From Bacillota bacterium (GTDB taxonomy: Bacteria > Bacillota > Clostridia > Lachnospirales > Lachnospiraceae), in assembly GCA_023423045.1 (NCBI GenBank), contig JAFAGA010000051.1, positions 1-52,148 of the forward strand: a stretch of 52,148 nucleotides of DNA. The letters run 5' to 3'. Below the pieces are notes generated by a model. It was not told the origin of the DNA. It did not search any database and saw nothing but the letters and a program-made list of their open reading frames with translations. Positions 8,945-17,047 of the stretch are shown here, piece by piece (positions within the stretch are counted from its first letter, which is position 1; each line of letters starts with the position of its first letter). The translations under genes and the position numbers were made by a program.

Positions 8945-9880
8945 CTATTGGATGTTATTCAAGCTTAATTTTTTCATCGCTTTTGCCTGCATTTTTTTCA
9001 CTTTATAATAAGCTCTCATAATTCTCTGTGCTTTCAATTTAGGATTTGAAACTTCGTCAATGGAGAAGTTGATTAATGTAAGCCCTACACCAAATAAAAC
9101 AATTCCGGAAATCGGACCCAGCAATTCCCACCATGTACCGCTTGTCAATGCCCCAGATTTATTGGCATTAAAAAGCATGATTCCCCAGGTACACGAAAGC
9201 GGATCACCGAAGCCGATGAACTCAAGAGTAGCGCTAGCCGTAATAGCATAGATCAATGTGCTGACAAAAGCGGAGCTTATGATAGAAAGCATGTTAGGCA
9301 TAATCTCTATAAACAGGATTCTAAGCTTTGATTCTCCTAAGGTTTCAGCAGAATAAACAAATTCCCTGTTTCTCAAGCTCATGGTCTGGGCGCGAAGCAC
9401 ACGAGCATTCCAGGGCCAGGAGGTCAGCCCAATAATAACACAAATTAAGAATGGCGATACCCCGTCTAAAAGTGCTGCAACGATAAGCAGCAGGACAATA
9501 TTGGGTATAACCATAATAATATTGATTAATGTTGTTATTATATTATCATACCATCCTCCAAAATAGCCTGAGGTGATTCCGAATACAATTCCTAAAAACA
9601 CGGTAAGAACACCTGCAAATATACCTACCAGGATCGATATGCGTCCCCCATACAGGGTTTGAGCGAATACATCATTACCCAATTGAGTTGTACCTAAGAT
9701 GTGCGTTTTGGAAGGAACGCTGTGATATTGGTCAACAAATCTATGAGTAGGATCAATCGTCGTAAACAGGTTGGCCCCAAGGGTAAGGAGAAGAATGATA
9801 AGTACCAGAATAGCTCCAATACTTGTTTTGGGACTATTTCTGAAAAAGCGCATTATATTACTATTCCATATTTTTTTCAT
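8945..9880 (-). CDS. Peptide-type ABC importer permease (OppC/DppC-like)
   Basis: A 311-residue inner-membrane permease. It has one N-terminal helix (about 17-37), an outer segment with HILGTTQLGNDVFAQTLYGGR that is typical of OppC/DppC, then five further helices. The cytoplasmic EAA-type loop is visible near residues 180-200 (SAETLGESKLRILFIEIMPN) and couples to the ATPases. Gene order in the operon is binding protein, B-permease, C-permease, D-ATPase, F-ATPase, the standard Opp/Dpp layout. Confidence 0.9.
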   Translation of the reverse strand: MKKIWNSNIMRFFRNSPKTSIGAILVLIILLLTLGANLFTTIDPTHRFVDQYHSVPSKTHILGTTQLGNDVFAQTLYGGRISILVGIFAGVLTVFLGIVFGITSGYFGGWYDNIITTLINIIMVIPNIVLLLIVAALLDGVSPFLICVIIGLTSWPWNARVLRAQTMSLRNREFVYSAETLGESKLRILFIEIMPNMLSIISSAFVSTLIYAITASATLEFIGFGDPLSCTWGIMLFNANKSGALTSGTWWELLGPISGIVLFGVGLTLINFSIDEVSNPKLKAQRIMRAYYKVKKMQAKAMKKLSLNNIQ

Positions 9881-9903
9881 ATACTCTCTGTCTCCTTTTT
9901 CAA

Positions 9904-10902
9904 TCAGTTTCCATTCACACCTTGCCTTCGGGTTCTTGGATCCAGGATCATTATGCTAATGTCTGCAATAAAGTTAGCCGTAAGCATCACTATAGTTGTC
10001 ATGAGCAATATCCCTTGCATCAAGGGATAATCCCGTCTGCTAATCGCCATGACCATAATTTGACCTAAACCAGGATAATTGAAGACCTGTTCAATGATTA
10101 ATGAGCCGCCGAATATAAACCCGATCTGCATTGCAAGTGACGTAACAACAGGTAAAAGCGCATTCCTTGCGCCGTAGCCAAACATGATTTTCCGATCAGG
10201 CACTCCTTTGGCGATTCCCATAACAATATAATCTTCACCAAGCTGGTTAATCATATTTGCTCTCATGCCCATAATTCCTCCAAGGCCTGTAATAACCACT
10301 GCAAGAACGGGCAGGAATGCATGATAGGCAACATCCCCTATGTATTGAAAGACATTGTCGGGTACAAAAAGAGGAGTAACCGCATAGCCTCTTGGAAATA
10401 TATCCGTAAAGGCAAGGGCGATGCTTAAAAGAATTGCAGTTACAACGGATGGAATATTGGCCACAATTTGCCCTCCAACCGTTAAGGTTGTATCAAATCT
10501 GCTTCCGCGTTTCCATGCGACCAGAATACCAAGCAGTGTATTTATGATAAATCCGAGTATCAATGCTGTTCCCAAAAGGAATACAGTCCATCTCACTCCA
10601 CGCCCCGTAGCTTCCAATACCGTCTGTGGGAAGAAAGTAAAAGAAACTCCCCAATCGCCTTTGAAAATACTTGCAATATAATTAAAGAAGCTTATGATAA
10701 TAGGCGTCTGGCTGTCATATCCAAATAATTTCTCTACTGCCGCTATGGTAGCATTATCAACAACTCCACCTGATTTATAAAGGTTGGACAAGAACATCTG
10801 AACCGGATTTCCCGGCATCATACGTGGAAGAAAAAAATTTACAGCCAAAGCCCCAAAGAATGCTATGATATAAAACCATAACCTTTTTAAAATGTATTTC
10901 AC
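9904..10902 (-). CDS. Peptide-type ABC importer permease (OppB/DppB-like)
   Basis: A 332-residue permease. The N-terminal MKYILKRLWFYI helix and following PGNPV segment are hallmarks of DppB/OppB. Six membrane helices are apparent, and the EAA-type coupling loop is near IVMGIAKGVPDRKIMFGYGARNA. I set the start at the GTG at 10902, which has AGGA five bases upstream. The longer frame to 10920 begins with a TTG that overlaps the GGAGG itself. It is preceded by a 140-base gap holding a perfect hairpin after the binding-protein gene. Confidence 0.88.
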   Translation of the reverse strand: MKYILKRLWFYIIAFFGALAVNFFLPRMMPGNPVQMFLSNLYKSGGVVDNATIAAVEKLFGYDSQTPIIISFFNYIASIFKGDWGVSFTFFPQTVLEATGRGVRWTVFLLGTALILGFIINTLLGILVAWKRGSRFDTTLTVGGQIVANIPSVVTAILLSIALAFTDIFPRGYAVTPLFVPDNVFQYIGDVAYHAFLPVLAVVITGLGGIMGMRANMINQLGEDYIVMGIAKGVPDRKIMFGYGARNALLPVVTSLAMQIGFIFGGSLIIEQVFNYPGLGQIMVMAISRRDYPLMQGILLMTTIVMLTANFIADISIMILDPRTRRQGVNGN

Positions 10903-10992
10903 AGCTATCCTAACCTCCAAGTATATGATTTTTTAAAGCTTCCTATTTATATACTATTTTTTTATATTTATTAATAGCTAAACTATTTATAT

Positions 10993-11031
10993 ATCAAGTA
11001 TGGCATAAGTAAAACTTATGCCATACTTGAT
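10993..11031. other. Perfect 18-bp intercistronic hairpin
   Basis: Two perfectly complementary 18-base arms (10993-11010 and 11014-11031) are separated by three bases. They lie between the binding-protein stop and the first permease gene. No T-run follows on the minus strand. Such structures commonly protect the upstream message or partially terminate, so the binding protein outnumbers the permeases. That role is inferred. Confidence 0.7.
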
Positions 11032-11042
11032 TGATTAATTAA

Positions 11043-12749
11043 TTATTTTTTTACAGGCTTTAATAGCATAAGCTGTAAAAGTTTTGAGTCATGTTGAACA
11101 TTTGCAGGATTACATACTGTATTTCTTTCCGTAGCCCAACCAGTAAATCTGCTTGTGTTGTAAACAAACCAGTTTCCATTGTAGAATAACGGAATATTGA
11201 TCATATTGTTTGCAAAATGCTGTTCTATCTTAGCTGTTATTGATTTTAAATCAGCATCTTTCGCAGTTGGCATGCTGGCGATTAAAGCTGTCATCTGATC
11301 ATTGGCATAGTTATTCATGGTAATTGTCCACCAGGTATCTGTTTTGATTCTTGATTGATCACCAATTGTGTCAAAGTAGAATTTATACGGATCTCCGGAA
11401 ATACCATATCCACCGTAAAGAATATCATGCTTATTGGATTTCCAGCTTTCAATATACATTGCAAGATCTATCGCTTTTGCTGTTGCATTGATACCTGCTT
11501 TTTTAAGTCCTTCTGCAACAATTGCAGCCCCGTCATTCCAATCAGTCCAGCCTGCTGGTGATGTAATTTCGAATGCCAGCTTGGAGCCATCCGGGTTCTC
11601 TAAAAAGCCGTCTTTGTTAACATCTTTGTATCCGGCATCTGCCAATATCTTTTTCGCTGCGTTAATGTCGTATTTGGCATACTTAGCCAACTCAGCCTGT
11701 GCAGTTTTATCAGCATACCCCATTAGTGCCGGAGGTAAACCTGTTACCGGAGGAACATCCTTTGAAAGATATCCATATACGGCTGAATCAATAATGCCTT
11801 TCCTATCAACACATAAGGATACTGCTCTTCTGAAATTAACATCTTTAAATGCCTTTAAAGTATCCGCATTCTCATCCATAAAGTTGAATGCAAGCCGTAC
11901 ACCATCGTTTTTGCCGTACCAGAACTTTCTGTTCGGATCGCCCTGAACATAGTTCTTTTCTGCATCCGGTATAAAGATATGCGCCCAGTCAACTGCTCCG
12001 GTTTGCAGCAAGGATAGTGCTGCCTGGTTGCCATTAAATTGCGGGAAACGAAGTTGATCAACACTTATACTTTTTGCATTCCAATAGTTTGGATTCCGAT
12101 CAAGTACAATCATTTCTGGTTTAAATGACTTAACTTTTGAGAATGCGCCTGTCACTACGGGGTTTTTGTCCACATAAGTTGCAGGATTTTTAACCTTTGA
12201 ATAAACATGTTCCGGCAGTATCCAGCGTTGGAAGAACAGGCTATTACGTACAAAACGGTTCGCTACTTTCATGACAATTTTAACTTTATAATCGTCAACT
12301 ACTGTCACGGAAGCAATTCTTCCCTTTACACCATCGTGATCCCAGTCACCATTTCTGTCGATCTCCGGATGTGTTTTGGTATAGTTGAAGGTAAATGCAA
12401 CGTCTTTTGCAGTAAAAGGTTTACCATCGCTCCATTTAACACCCTTTCGTACATATACCGTTAGAGTTTTAAAGTCAGGTTCTGTAACAATCTTTTCCGC
12501 AAGCCATGGAGTTTCCTTATTATTGTTAAAACTGTCAAAGAGAACTAATGGTTCAAACATAAATCCCAAAGAAGCGTGTAAAGCATTGTTAATAAGCGGG
12601 TTAAAGTTTCTAACCCAACCATTACTCTCTTGTGACATAATTGTAAGAAAAGCAGGTTTTTTTGCTGCGTTCGCTGTTGTTGTAGACACGTTCATGGATA
12701 GCGTCAGCGCAACTATCAGCATTATTGAGATTAGTCTTTTGATTTTCAT
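11043..12749 (-). CDS. Peptide-type ABC importer solute-binding protein (family 5)
   Basis: A 568-residue extracellular solute-binding protein family 5 (DppA/OppA type). Residues 1-28 form a signal peptide with a basic start, a hydrophobic core and an ANA-A type cleavage site. Conserved family features include LVLFDSFNN, VKWSDGKPFTAKDVAFTF near residues 125-140 and a VNFRRAVSLCVDRKGI region. There is no lipobox cysteine, which is unusual because Gram-positive binding proteins are normally lipoproteins. It is the first gene of the importer operon, with AAAAGGAGG upstream and a good promoter at 12815-12843. The ligand is unknown; peptides are the default for this family. Confidence 0.9.
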   Translation of the reverse strand: MKIKRLISIMLIVALTLSMNVSTTTANAAKKPAFLTIMSQESNGWVRNFNPLINNALHASLGFMFEPLVLFDSFNNNKETPWLAEKIVTEPDFKTLTVYVRKGVKWSDGKPFTAKDVAFTFNYTKTHPEIDRNGDWDHDGVKGRIASVTVVDDYKVKIVMKVANRFVRNSLFFQRWILPEHVYSKVKNPATYVDKNPVVTGAFSKVKSFKPEMIVLDRNPNYWNAKSISVDQLRFPQFNGNQAALSLLQTGAVDWAHIFIPDAEKNYVQGDPNRKFWYGKNDGVRLAFNFMDENADTLKAFKDVNFRRAVSLCVDRKGIIDSAVYGYLSKDVPPVTGLPPALMGYADKTAQAELAKYAKYDINAAKKILADAGYKDVNKDGFLENPDGSKLAFEITSPAGWTDWNDGAAIVAEGLKKAGINATAKAIDLAMYIESWKSNKHDILYGGYGISGDPYKFYFDTIGDQSRIKTDTWWTITMNNYANDQMTALIASMPTAKDADLKSITAKIEQHFANNMINIPLFYNGNWFVYNTSRFTGWATERNTVCNPANVQHDSKLLQLMLLKPVKK

Positions 12750-12814
12750 AGCCTATCCTCCTTTTAAAATTTTATTTTACCACAGAATAAATATATTGCT
12801 TGGCTATGTTAATA

Positions 12815-12843
12815 ATTACATTTTATATAAATTTATTTTTCAA
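12815..12843 (-). promoter_or_regulatory. Sigma-A promoter of the importer operon
   Basis: On the minus strand TTGAAA (12838-12843), a 17-base spacer, then TGTAAT (12815-12820), each box one mismatch from consensus. It lies about 70 bases before the binding-protein ATG. Confidence 0.6.
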
Positions 12844-12948
12844 CCTCCATTTACTCGACTGGCTCTTTTGGATGAAGAAGACAGCTGATATTATAGAATT
12901 GAAATTAGCACAATAAAAACATTTACAACAATTCGCTATTTTGAACAT

Positions 12949-12985
12949 AAAAAAAGCCTTGAAATACTGTGATTTCAAGGCTTTG
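12949..12985 (-). terminator. Intrinsic terminator after rpsI
   Basis: Minus strand: AAAGCCTTGAAAT, a 6-base loop, ATTTCAAGGCTTT, then a run of T. It lies just after the rpsI stop and ends the ribosomal supercluster. Confidence 0.9.
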
Positions 12986-12998
12986 AATATTATTCTTA

Positions 12999-13391
12999 TT
13001 ATCTCTTGGAGAACTGAGGCGCTCTACGAGCTGCCTTCAAGCCGTACTTCTTTCTTTCCTTCATTCTAGGATCTCTTGTTAAGAAGCCTGCCTTCTTGAG
13101 AACGGGACGGTAATCTGCATCTGCCTGTAATAAGGCTCTGGAAATACCGTGTCTGATTGCACCAGCCTGGCCGGTGAAACCGCCTCCTCTAACGTTTACT
13201 AAAACATCGAATTTATCCTGTGTCTCAGTAAGAGCAAGAGGCTGACGAACGATTAACTTTAAAGTATCCAAACCGAAATAGTTGTCCATTTCTCTTTTAT
13301 TGATAATTACCTTACCTGTTCCAGGTACAAGGTATACTCTGGCAATACTGCTTTTTCTTCTTCCAGTTCCGTAATATCTTGCTTTAGCCAA
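12999..13391 (-). CDS. rpsI: 30S ribosomal protein S9
   Basis: A 130-residue S9 of normal length with the YGTGRRKSSIARV opening and the basic FSKR C-terminal tail, which reaches the P-site tRNA on the 30S subunit. Also visible are GGGFTGQAGAIRHGISRAL and DPRMKERKKYG. It follows rplM after 28 bases with its own AGGAGG site, the classic L13-S9 pair, and ends at a strong terminator. Confidence 0.98.
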   Translation of the reverse strand: MAKARYYGTGRRKSSIARVYLVPGTGKVIINKREMDNYFGLDTLKLIVRQPLALTETQDKFDVLVNVRGGGFTGQAGAIRHGISRALLQADADYRPVLKKAGFLTRDPRMKERKKYGLKAARRAPQFSKR

Positions 13392-13419
13392 TGTTATTTC
13401 CTCCTTTCAACCTCTCTGA

Positions 13420-13854
13420 TTAATACTTAATCTCTAATGCTTCCGGCTTCTGGGCTGCATGTGTATGCTCAGCTCCGGAGAATACATGTAATTTGGTGAT
13501 CATGGATCTTCCCAAAGGTCCCTTGGGGAGCATTCCCTTTACTGCAAGTCTGATTACCTCAGCGGAATCCTTAGCCATCATCTCAGCTAAAGTTGTCTCT
13601 CTCATACCGCCCGGATAATCGGAGTGATTGTAGTAAATCTTCTGGCTCAGCTTCTTGCCGGTAACCTTGATCTTGTCTGCATTCACAACTATTACATAAT
13701 CACCTGTATCAATATGAGGGGTGAAAGTGGGCTTATTCTTGCCTCTTAAAACTGCCGCGATCTCAGAAGTGAGACGGCCTAATGTATGTCCTGTAGCATC
13801 AACTACATACCATTTTCTTTCAATTGTTGCCGGACTAGCCATAAAACTTTTCAT
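13420..13854 (-). CDS. rplM: 50S ribosomal protein L13
   Basis: A 144-residue L13, an early-assembly protein of the 50S subunit. Typical stretches are WYVVDATGHTLGRL, HIDTGDYVIVVNADKI and GMLPKGPLGR. AAGGAGG is spaced 8 bases from the ATG. Unlike the genes upstream it has its own perfect-consensus promoter and a roughly 190-base leader, so rplM-rpsI is an independent transcription unit even though truA and the ecf genes lie nearby in the usual Firmicutes order. Confidence 0.98.
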   Translation of the reverse strand: MKSFMASPATIERKWYVVDATGHTLGRLTSEIAAVLRGKNKPTFTPHIDTGDYVIVVNADKIKVTGKKLSQKIYYNHSDYPGGMRETTLAEMMAKDSAEVIRLAVKGMLPKGPLGRSMITKLHVFSGAEHTHAAQKPEALEIKY

Positions 13855-14045
13855 CGGTTTACCTCCTTATGAAAATGTGTTCTCGAATATTCATTTTAAT
13901 ATGATAGAAAGTAAGATAACCAACTTTCTATTACCACGAATGACCAGTAATGCAACGAATATGCACCGTTTCCAGCCAAGCTTTTATTATTCACGATCTC
14001 AAATACTGTTACCGGGGCTTTGGCTCAAGTATTCTCACGTCACGA
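13855..14045 (-). promoter_or_regulatory. 5' leader of rplM-rpsI, possible L13-type autoregulatory leader
   Basis: This is the roughly 190 bases between the promoter and rplM. Stems seen on the minus strand include AATACT/AGTATT, AGCCAA/TTGGCT across a loop, and AGAAAGT/ACTTTCT close to the ribosome binding site. Firmicutes are known to carry an L13 leader (Rfam L13_leader). I cannot confirm a match by eye. Confidence 0.4.
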
Positions 14046-14051
14046 TTCATT

Positions 14052-14080
14052 ATTATATTACATGTTGCCGGGTGTGTCAA
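14052..14080 (-). promoter_or_regulatory. Perfect consensus sigma-A promoter for rplM-rpsI
   Basis: Minus strand: TTGACA (14075-14080), a 17-base spacer, TATAAT (14052-14057). All 12 positions match consensus at ideal spacing. The expected start point is near 14045. Confidence 0.9.
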
Positions 14081-14092
14081 GCATTTTTCCAG

Positions 14093-14164
14093 CATTTCCA
14101 CTCAAATTTCCACTCAAAATTCCATTCTAATTTCTGCTTAAATTTCCGCTTAAATTGTTCCACC
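14093..14164. repeat. 12-nt tandem repeat, six units
   Basis: Six consecutive 12-base units occur with no indels. On the plus strand the consensus is AATTTCCRCTYA, and the last unit is the most degenerate. The array lies between the glyoxalase-fold gene and the rplM promoter. Read on the minus strand it would encode Phe-Glu-Trp-Lys-like tetrads, but no start supports translation. Confidence 0.8.
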
Positions 14165-14199
14165 GGCTATTCCACTATTTCAGTTTGAATTTCCCGCTC

Positions 14200-14619
14200 C
14201 TATTCATGCAGCTCCAATGGCAACCCATCCGGATCATGGAAGAATGTCATCTTCTTTCCGGTAAAGGTATCCCATCTTATGGACTCAACCTCAATCCCTT
14301 TTTCATTCAATTCTTTCACTGCCGCTTCGATATTCTCTACTTTGAAGGCCAGGTGTCTTAAACCGCAGGCTTCAGGATAGTTTGGCCTTTTCGGCGGTAA
14401 TTTGCTTTCAGCAAGCAGTCCCTTTTCTACAGCAATAGGATCCGGCGCAAACAATTCCAGTTCACACTCTCCAAACTTCAAGTCCAGCTTCACATCGCCT
14501 TTATCCGCCCGGAAATTCTCCCTGAGTATTTCAAAACCCAGCTTATCTACATAGAATTCTTTCGATCTAATATAATTAGATACAATAATTGCCACATGAT
14601 GCATTTGATTTAGATTCAT
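14200..14619 (-). CDS. VOC/glyoxalase-I-fold metalloprotein (YaeR/GloA2-like)
   Basis: A 139-residue protein with the two beta-alpha-beta-beta-beta modules of the vicinal oxygen chelate fold. Probable metal ligands are His in MHHVAI (about 8), Glu in CELELF (about 54), His in GLRHLAF (about 89) and Glu in LPLELHE at the C-terminus. The arrangement matches the YaeR/SMU1112c-type glyoxalase-like group more than true lactoylglutathione lyase, so the substrate is unknown. It lies between an mgtC-like gene and rplM, an unusual position, and both its flanks carry 12-base repeat arrays. The ATG is taken as the start because upstream sequence is the repeat array, although no strong ribosome binding site is visible. 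Confidence 0.8.
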   Translation of the reverse strand: MNLNQMHHVAIIVSNYIRSKEFYVDKLGFEILRENFRADKGDVKLDLKFGECELELFAPDPIAVEKGLLAESKLPPKRPNYPEACGLRHLAFKVENIEAAVKELNEKGIEVESIRWDTFTGKKMTFFHDPDGLPLELHE

Positions 14620-14629
14620 TGAATATCAG

Positions 14630-14713
14630 CTCCTGTTCCGCCCTAATTTCTGCCCAATTTTCCGTACTGTTGTCTGCACTCTTTTCTGCCCTGTTATCTG
14701 CACCCTTCTCGGC
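14630..14713. repeat. 12-nt tandem repeat, seven units
   Basis: Seven consecutive 12-base units start 11 bases upstream of the glyoxalase-fold gene, plus-strand consensus close to CCTgTTTTCTGC. One unit, CCTAATTTCTGC, is nearly the same as units of the array at 14093-14164 after rotation, so both belong to one repeat family. Confidence 0.8.
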
Positions 14714-14760
14714 TCTGCTCTATCCTGGGACTTCTTCCGCAACTTAACTCTCCTCCGGAA

Positions 14761-15450
14761 TTATATCTCTTCCGCAAACACAATCCCTTCTATCTGGCTG
14801 ATTCTTGCAATAACATCAATCCTCAGCTTCTTCTGCCTCAGCCTCAACGTCATGATAGCAGCGGCATAGGCTTCGGAGCCGTAGGAAGGCTTCACCATCT
14901 CAATAGCATCTATTTTCAGGTCATTCTGCTTTAAGTTATCCAATACACTGGTAATCAACGCGGCTTTGCCAAATTCAATATAGACATCCAGGACCTTCGA
15001 CTTGGACAGCATAAAATTATCCAAACGGTGCAGCACTACGGTGGAGAAAAAGATTAACAGACATCCCACTATGGCAGCCTTATAAAAACCAATCCCGATG
15101 GCCAGCCCCATACAGGCTGTAGCCCAAAGGCCGGCTGCCGTTGTGAGTCCTTTGACCTGGTGCCTGCCGGTTACAATAATGGTTCCTGCTCCAAGAAAAC
15201 CGATGCCGGAGATTACCTGTGCACCCAGTCGGGTAGGGTCACTGATTCCGAACTTTTCATATACATACTGATTGGTCAGTATCGCCAGGGTTGAGCCGAG
15301 ACAGACAAGAATATGGGTACGCAGTCCGGCAGGACGCCCTGCTCTCCCTCGTTCAAAGCCTATAATTCCTCCGCATAAAATTGACATGACCAGGCGAAGT
15401 ATCATTGATGTATCATTTACTGAGCTTAAATCGGTTGAAAATTCAAACAT
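14761..15450 (-). CDS. MgtC/SapB-family membrane protein
   Basis: A 229-residue protein with about four or five N-terminal helices (residues 1-130) and a cytoplasmic C-terminal domain. Family signatures are GGIIGFERGRAGRPAGLRTH near residues 30-50 and RLGAQVISGIGFLGAGTI near 80-97, where the Asp or Arg of the family would sit. MgtC proteins are linked to magnesium limitation and F-ATPase modulation in some bacteria; the role here is unknown. The ATG at 15450 is preferred over the GTG at 15456 because GGAG is 8 bases upstream. It follows truA immediately, so it is probably co-transcribed. Confidence 0.85.
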   Translation of the reverse strand: MFEFSTDLSSVNDTSMILRLVMSILCGGIIGFERGRAGRPAGLRTHILVCLGSTLAILTNQYVYEKFGISDPTRLGAQVISGIGFLGAGTIIVTGRHQVKGLTTAAGLWATACMGLAIGIGFYKAAIVGCLLIFFSTVVLHRLDNFMLSKSKVLDVYIEFGKAALITSVLDNLKQNDLKIDAIEMVKPSYGSEAYAAAIMTLRLRQKKLRIDVIARISQIEGIVFAEEI

Positions 15451-15455
15451 ATTCA

Positions 15456-16220
15456 CTACTCCAATCCAAAGACAGGCTTCTCGCCTTCATAATCGATCCG
15501 TATCAGGGTCAATCCCTGGGGCAACGCCGTAGGCCCTGCCAGGCTCCGGTCGCACCCCTGCAATATATCTTGCATTTTTTCAGGTGGATAAGCTCCTCGT
15601 CCGACCTCAATCAGGGTTCCTGCAATAATTCGCACCATATTATAGAGAAAGCCGCTGCCGGTAACCCGAATTGTAATACTATCCTCTTGCCCGGAGACTT
15701 CGATTTGATGAATGGTCCGAACAGTATCCGTCACCTGGGTCTTCACGGAGCAAAAACTTTTAAAGTCATGCTCGCCTACCAGATACTCAGCTGCCTTTCG
15801 CATCCTTTCCATGTCCAGATCATAGTAGACAAAGGTAGAATAAAGACGCTGCGTCGGCAATGCCACCTTTCGGTTGAGTATCCTATACTCATAAGTCTTG
15901 CGGCTGACGGTCCGTCGGGGGTGAAAGTCCGGGTCCACCTCGGCTGATGCCTGGACGCGGATATCTTCCGGGAGGCGGACATTCAAAGCCGGGCAGATTT
16001 TCTCCGCCGGTATGGAGCTCTCCGTATCAAACACCGCTACATTGCCCAGCGCATGGACACCGGAATCGGTCCGGCTGGCCCCAATCACTGTGATTTCTTC
16101 CTTCAGCAGCCCGGACAGAGCCTTATTCAATTCCCCTTCAATGGTGGGCTGCCCCGGCTGGAGCTGCCAGCCGCAGTATCTCGTACCGTCGTACGCTACC
16201 AGAATCTTAATCCGTTTCAT
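15456..16220 (-). CDS. truA: tRNA pseudouridine(38-40) synthase TruA
   Basis: A 254-residue enzyme that makes pseudouridine at positions 38-40 of the tRNA anticodon arm. The catalytic Asp is in GASRTDSGVHALGN near residue 52. Other family marks are YDGTRYCGWQLQPGQPTIEGE at the N-terminus and GSGFLYNMVRIIAGTLIEVG near residue 200. The start was moved to the ATG at 16220, since the longer frame reads into the ecfT end. It follows ecfT with 14 bases between, the conserved Firmicutes arrangement. Confidence 0.96.
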   Translation of the reverse strand: MKRIKILVAYDGTRYCGWQLQPGQPTIEGELNKALSGLLKEEITVIGASRTDSGVHALGNVAVFDTESSIPAEKICPALNVRLPEDIRVQASAEVDPDFHPRRTVSRKTYEYRILNRKVALPTQRLYSTFVYYDLDMERMRKAAEYLVGEHDFKSFCSVKTQVTDTVRTIHQIEVSGQEDSITIRVTGSGFLYNMVRIIAGTLIEVGRGAYPPEKMQDILQGCDRSLAGPTALPQGLTLIRIDYEGEKPVFGLE

Positions 16221-16234
16221 CGGTTCACTCACCT

Positions 16235-17047
16235 TTATAATACCGTTTTCTCCAGAATACCAAAAGCTATGATCGCTCCGAGATAGACGATCAGGCACAG
16301 GTATGCCGCATAGTCCTTGCCATGATAGTGCAAGGGTTTCATCTTCGTTCTGCCCTCACCGCCGCGGTAGCATCTGGCCTCCATGGCCATGGCCAGATCA
16401 TTCGCCCTGCGGAATGCGGATACAAACAGAGGCACCAGCAATGGAATAAGGCTCTTTGCCCTTTTCATCAGCCCTCCGGATTCAAAATCGGCACCCCTGG
16501 CCATCTGTGCCTTCATGATCTTATCTGTTTCCTCCAGCAAAATAGGAATAAAGCGCAGTGCAATGGACATCATCATAGATATCTCATGCACCGGCACCTT
16601 AATGTGATTCAGGGGCCGCAGCACCTTCTCCAGACCGTCCGTCAGCTGATTCGGCGTAGTTGTAAATGTCATCAGGGAGGAGCCGATAATCAGATAGGTC
16701 AGCCGGATTGCCATAAATCCGGAATTAAGCAGCCCTTCCTTGGTAATTCTTATGAAGCCATATTCAATCAAGGGATCCCCGGGTGTAAAAAATATATTAA
16801 AGAACAGGGTAAATACCAGCAGCAGCACAACCGCTTTTAAGCCCTTCACTATGTAGCCGAAAGGCACCTTGGATAGCTTTATTACAGTAAACAGAAATAT
16901 TGTAACAACGATATATCCGTAGAAGGAGCGGAACAGGAACAGGGATAGAATGAATGCAAAAGTTCCGATCAGCTTTACCCGCGGATCCAATCGGTGCAGT
17001 ATGGAGTTGGTGGGGTAATATTGCCCAATGGTTATATCTCGTATCAT
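16235..17047 (-). CDS. ecfT: ECF transporter transmembrane subunit EcfT
   Basis: A 270-residue T component of a group II energy-coupling-factor transporter, which couples the two ATPases to exchangeable vitamin-binding S components encoded elsewhere. Four to six helices lie in residues 25-130 and near the C-terminus. The two coupling motifs are visible: ARG in MARGADFESGG near 185 and AMEARCYRGG near 226. The ATG overlaps the TGA of ecfA2 (ATGA), indicating translational coupling. No S component or vitamin riboswitch was seen in the window. Confidence 0.95.
   Translation of the reverse strand: MIRDITIGQYYPTNSILHRLDPRVKLIGTFAFILSLFLFRSFYGYIVVTIFLFTVIKLSKVPFGYIVKGLKAVVLLLVFTLFFNIFFTPGDPLIEYGFIRITKEGLLNSGFMAIRLTYLIIGSSLMTFTTTPNQLTDGLEKVLRPLNHIKVPVHEISMMMSIALRFIPILLEETDKIMKAQMARGADFESGGLMKRAKSLIPLLVPLFVSAFRRANDLAMAMEARCYRGGEGRTKMKPLHYHGKDYAAYLCLIVYLGAIIAFGILEKTVL

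Noticed and set aside
14093..14164. Repeat array as a CRISPR
   Set aside because: Units are 12 bases and directly adjacent, with no spacers and no cas genes in the window.
16322..16840. 172-codon plus-strand frame opposite ecfT
   Set aside because: Antisense shadow of a well-supported gene; His/Gln-rich composition and no ribosome binding site.
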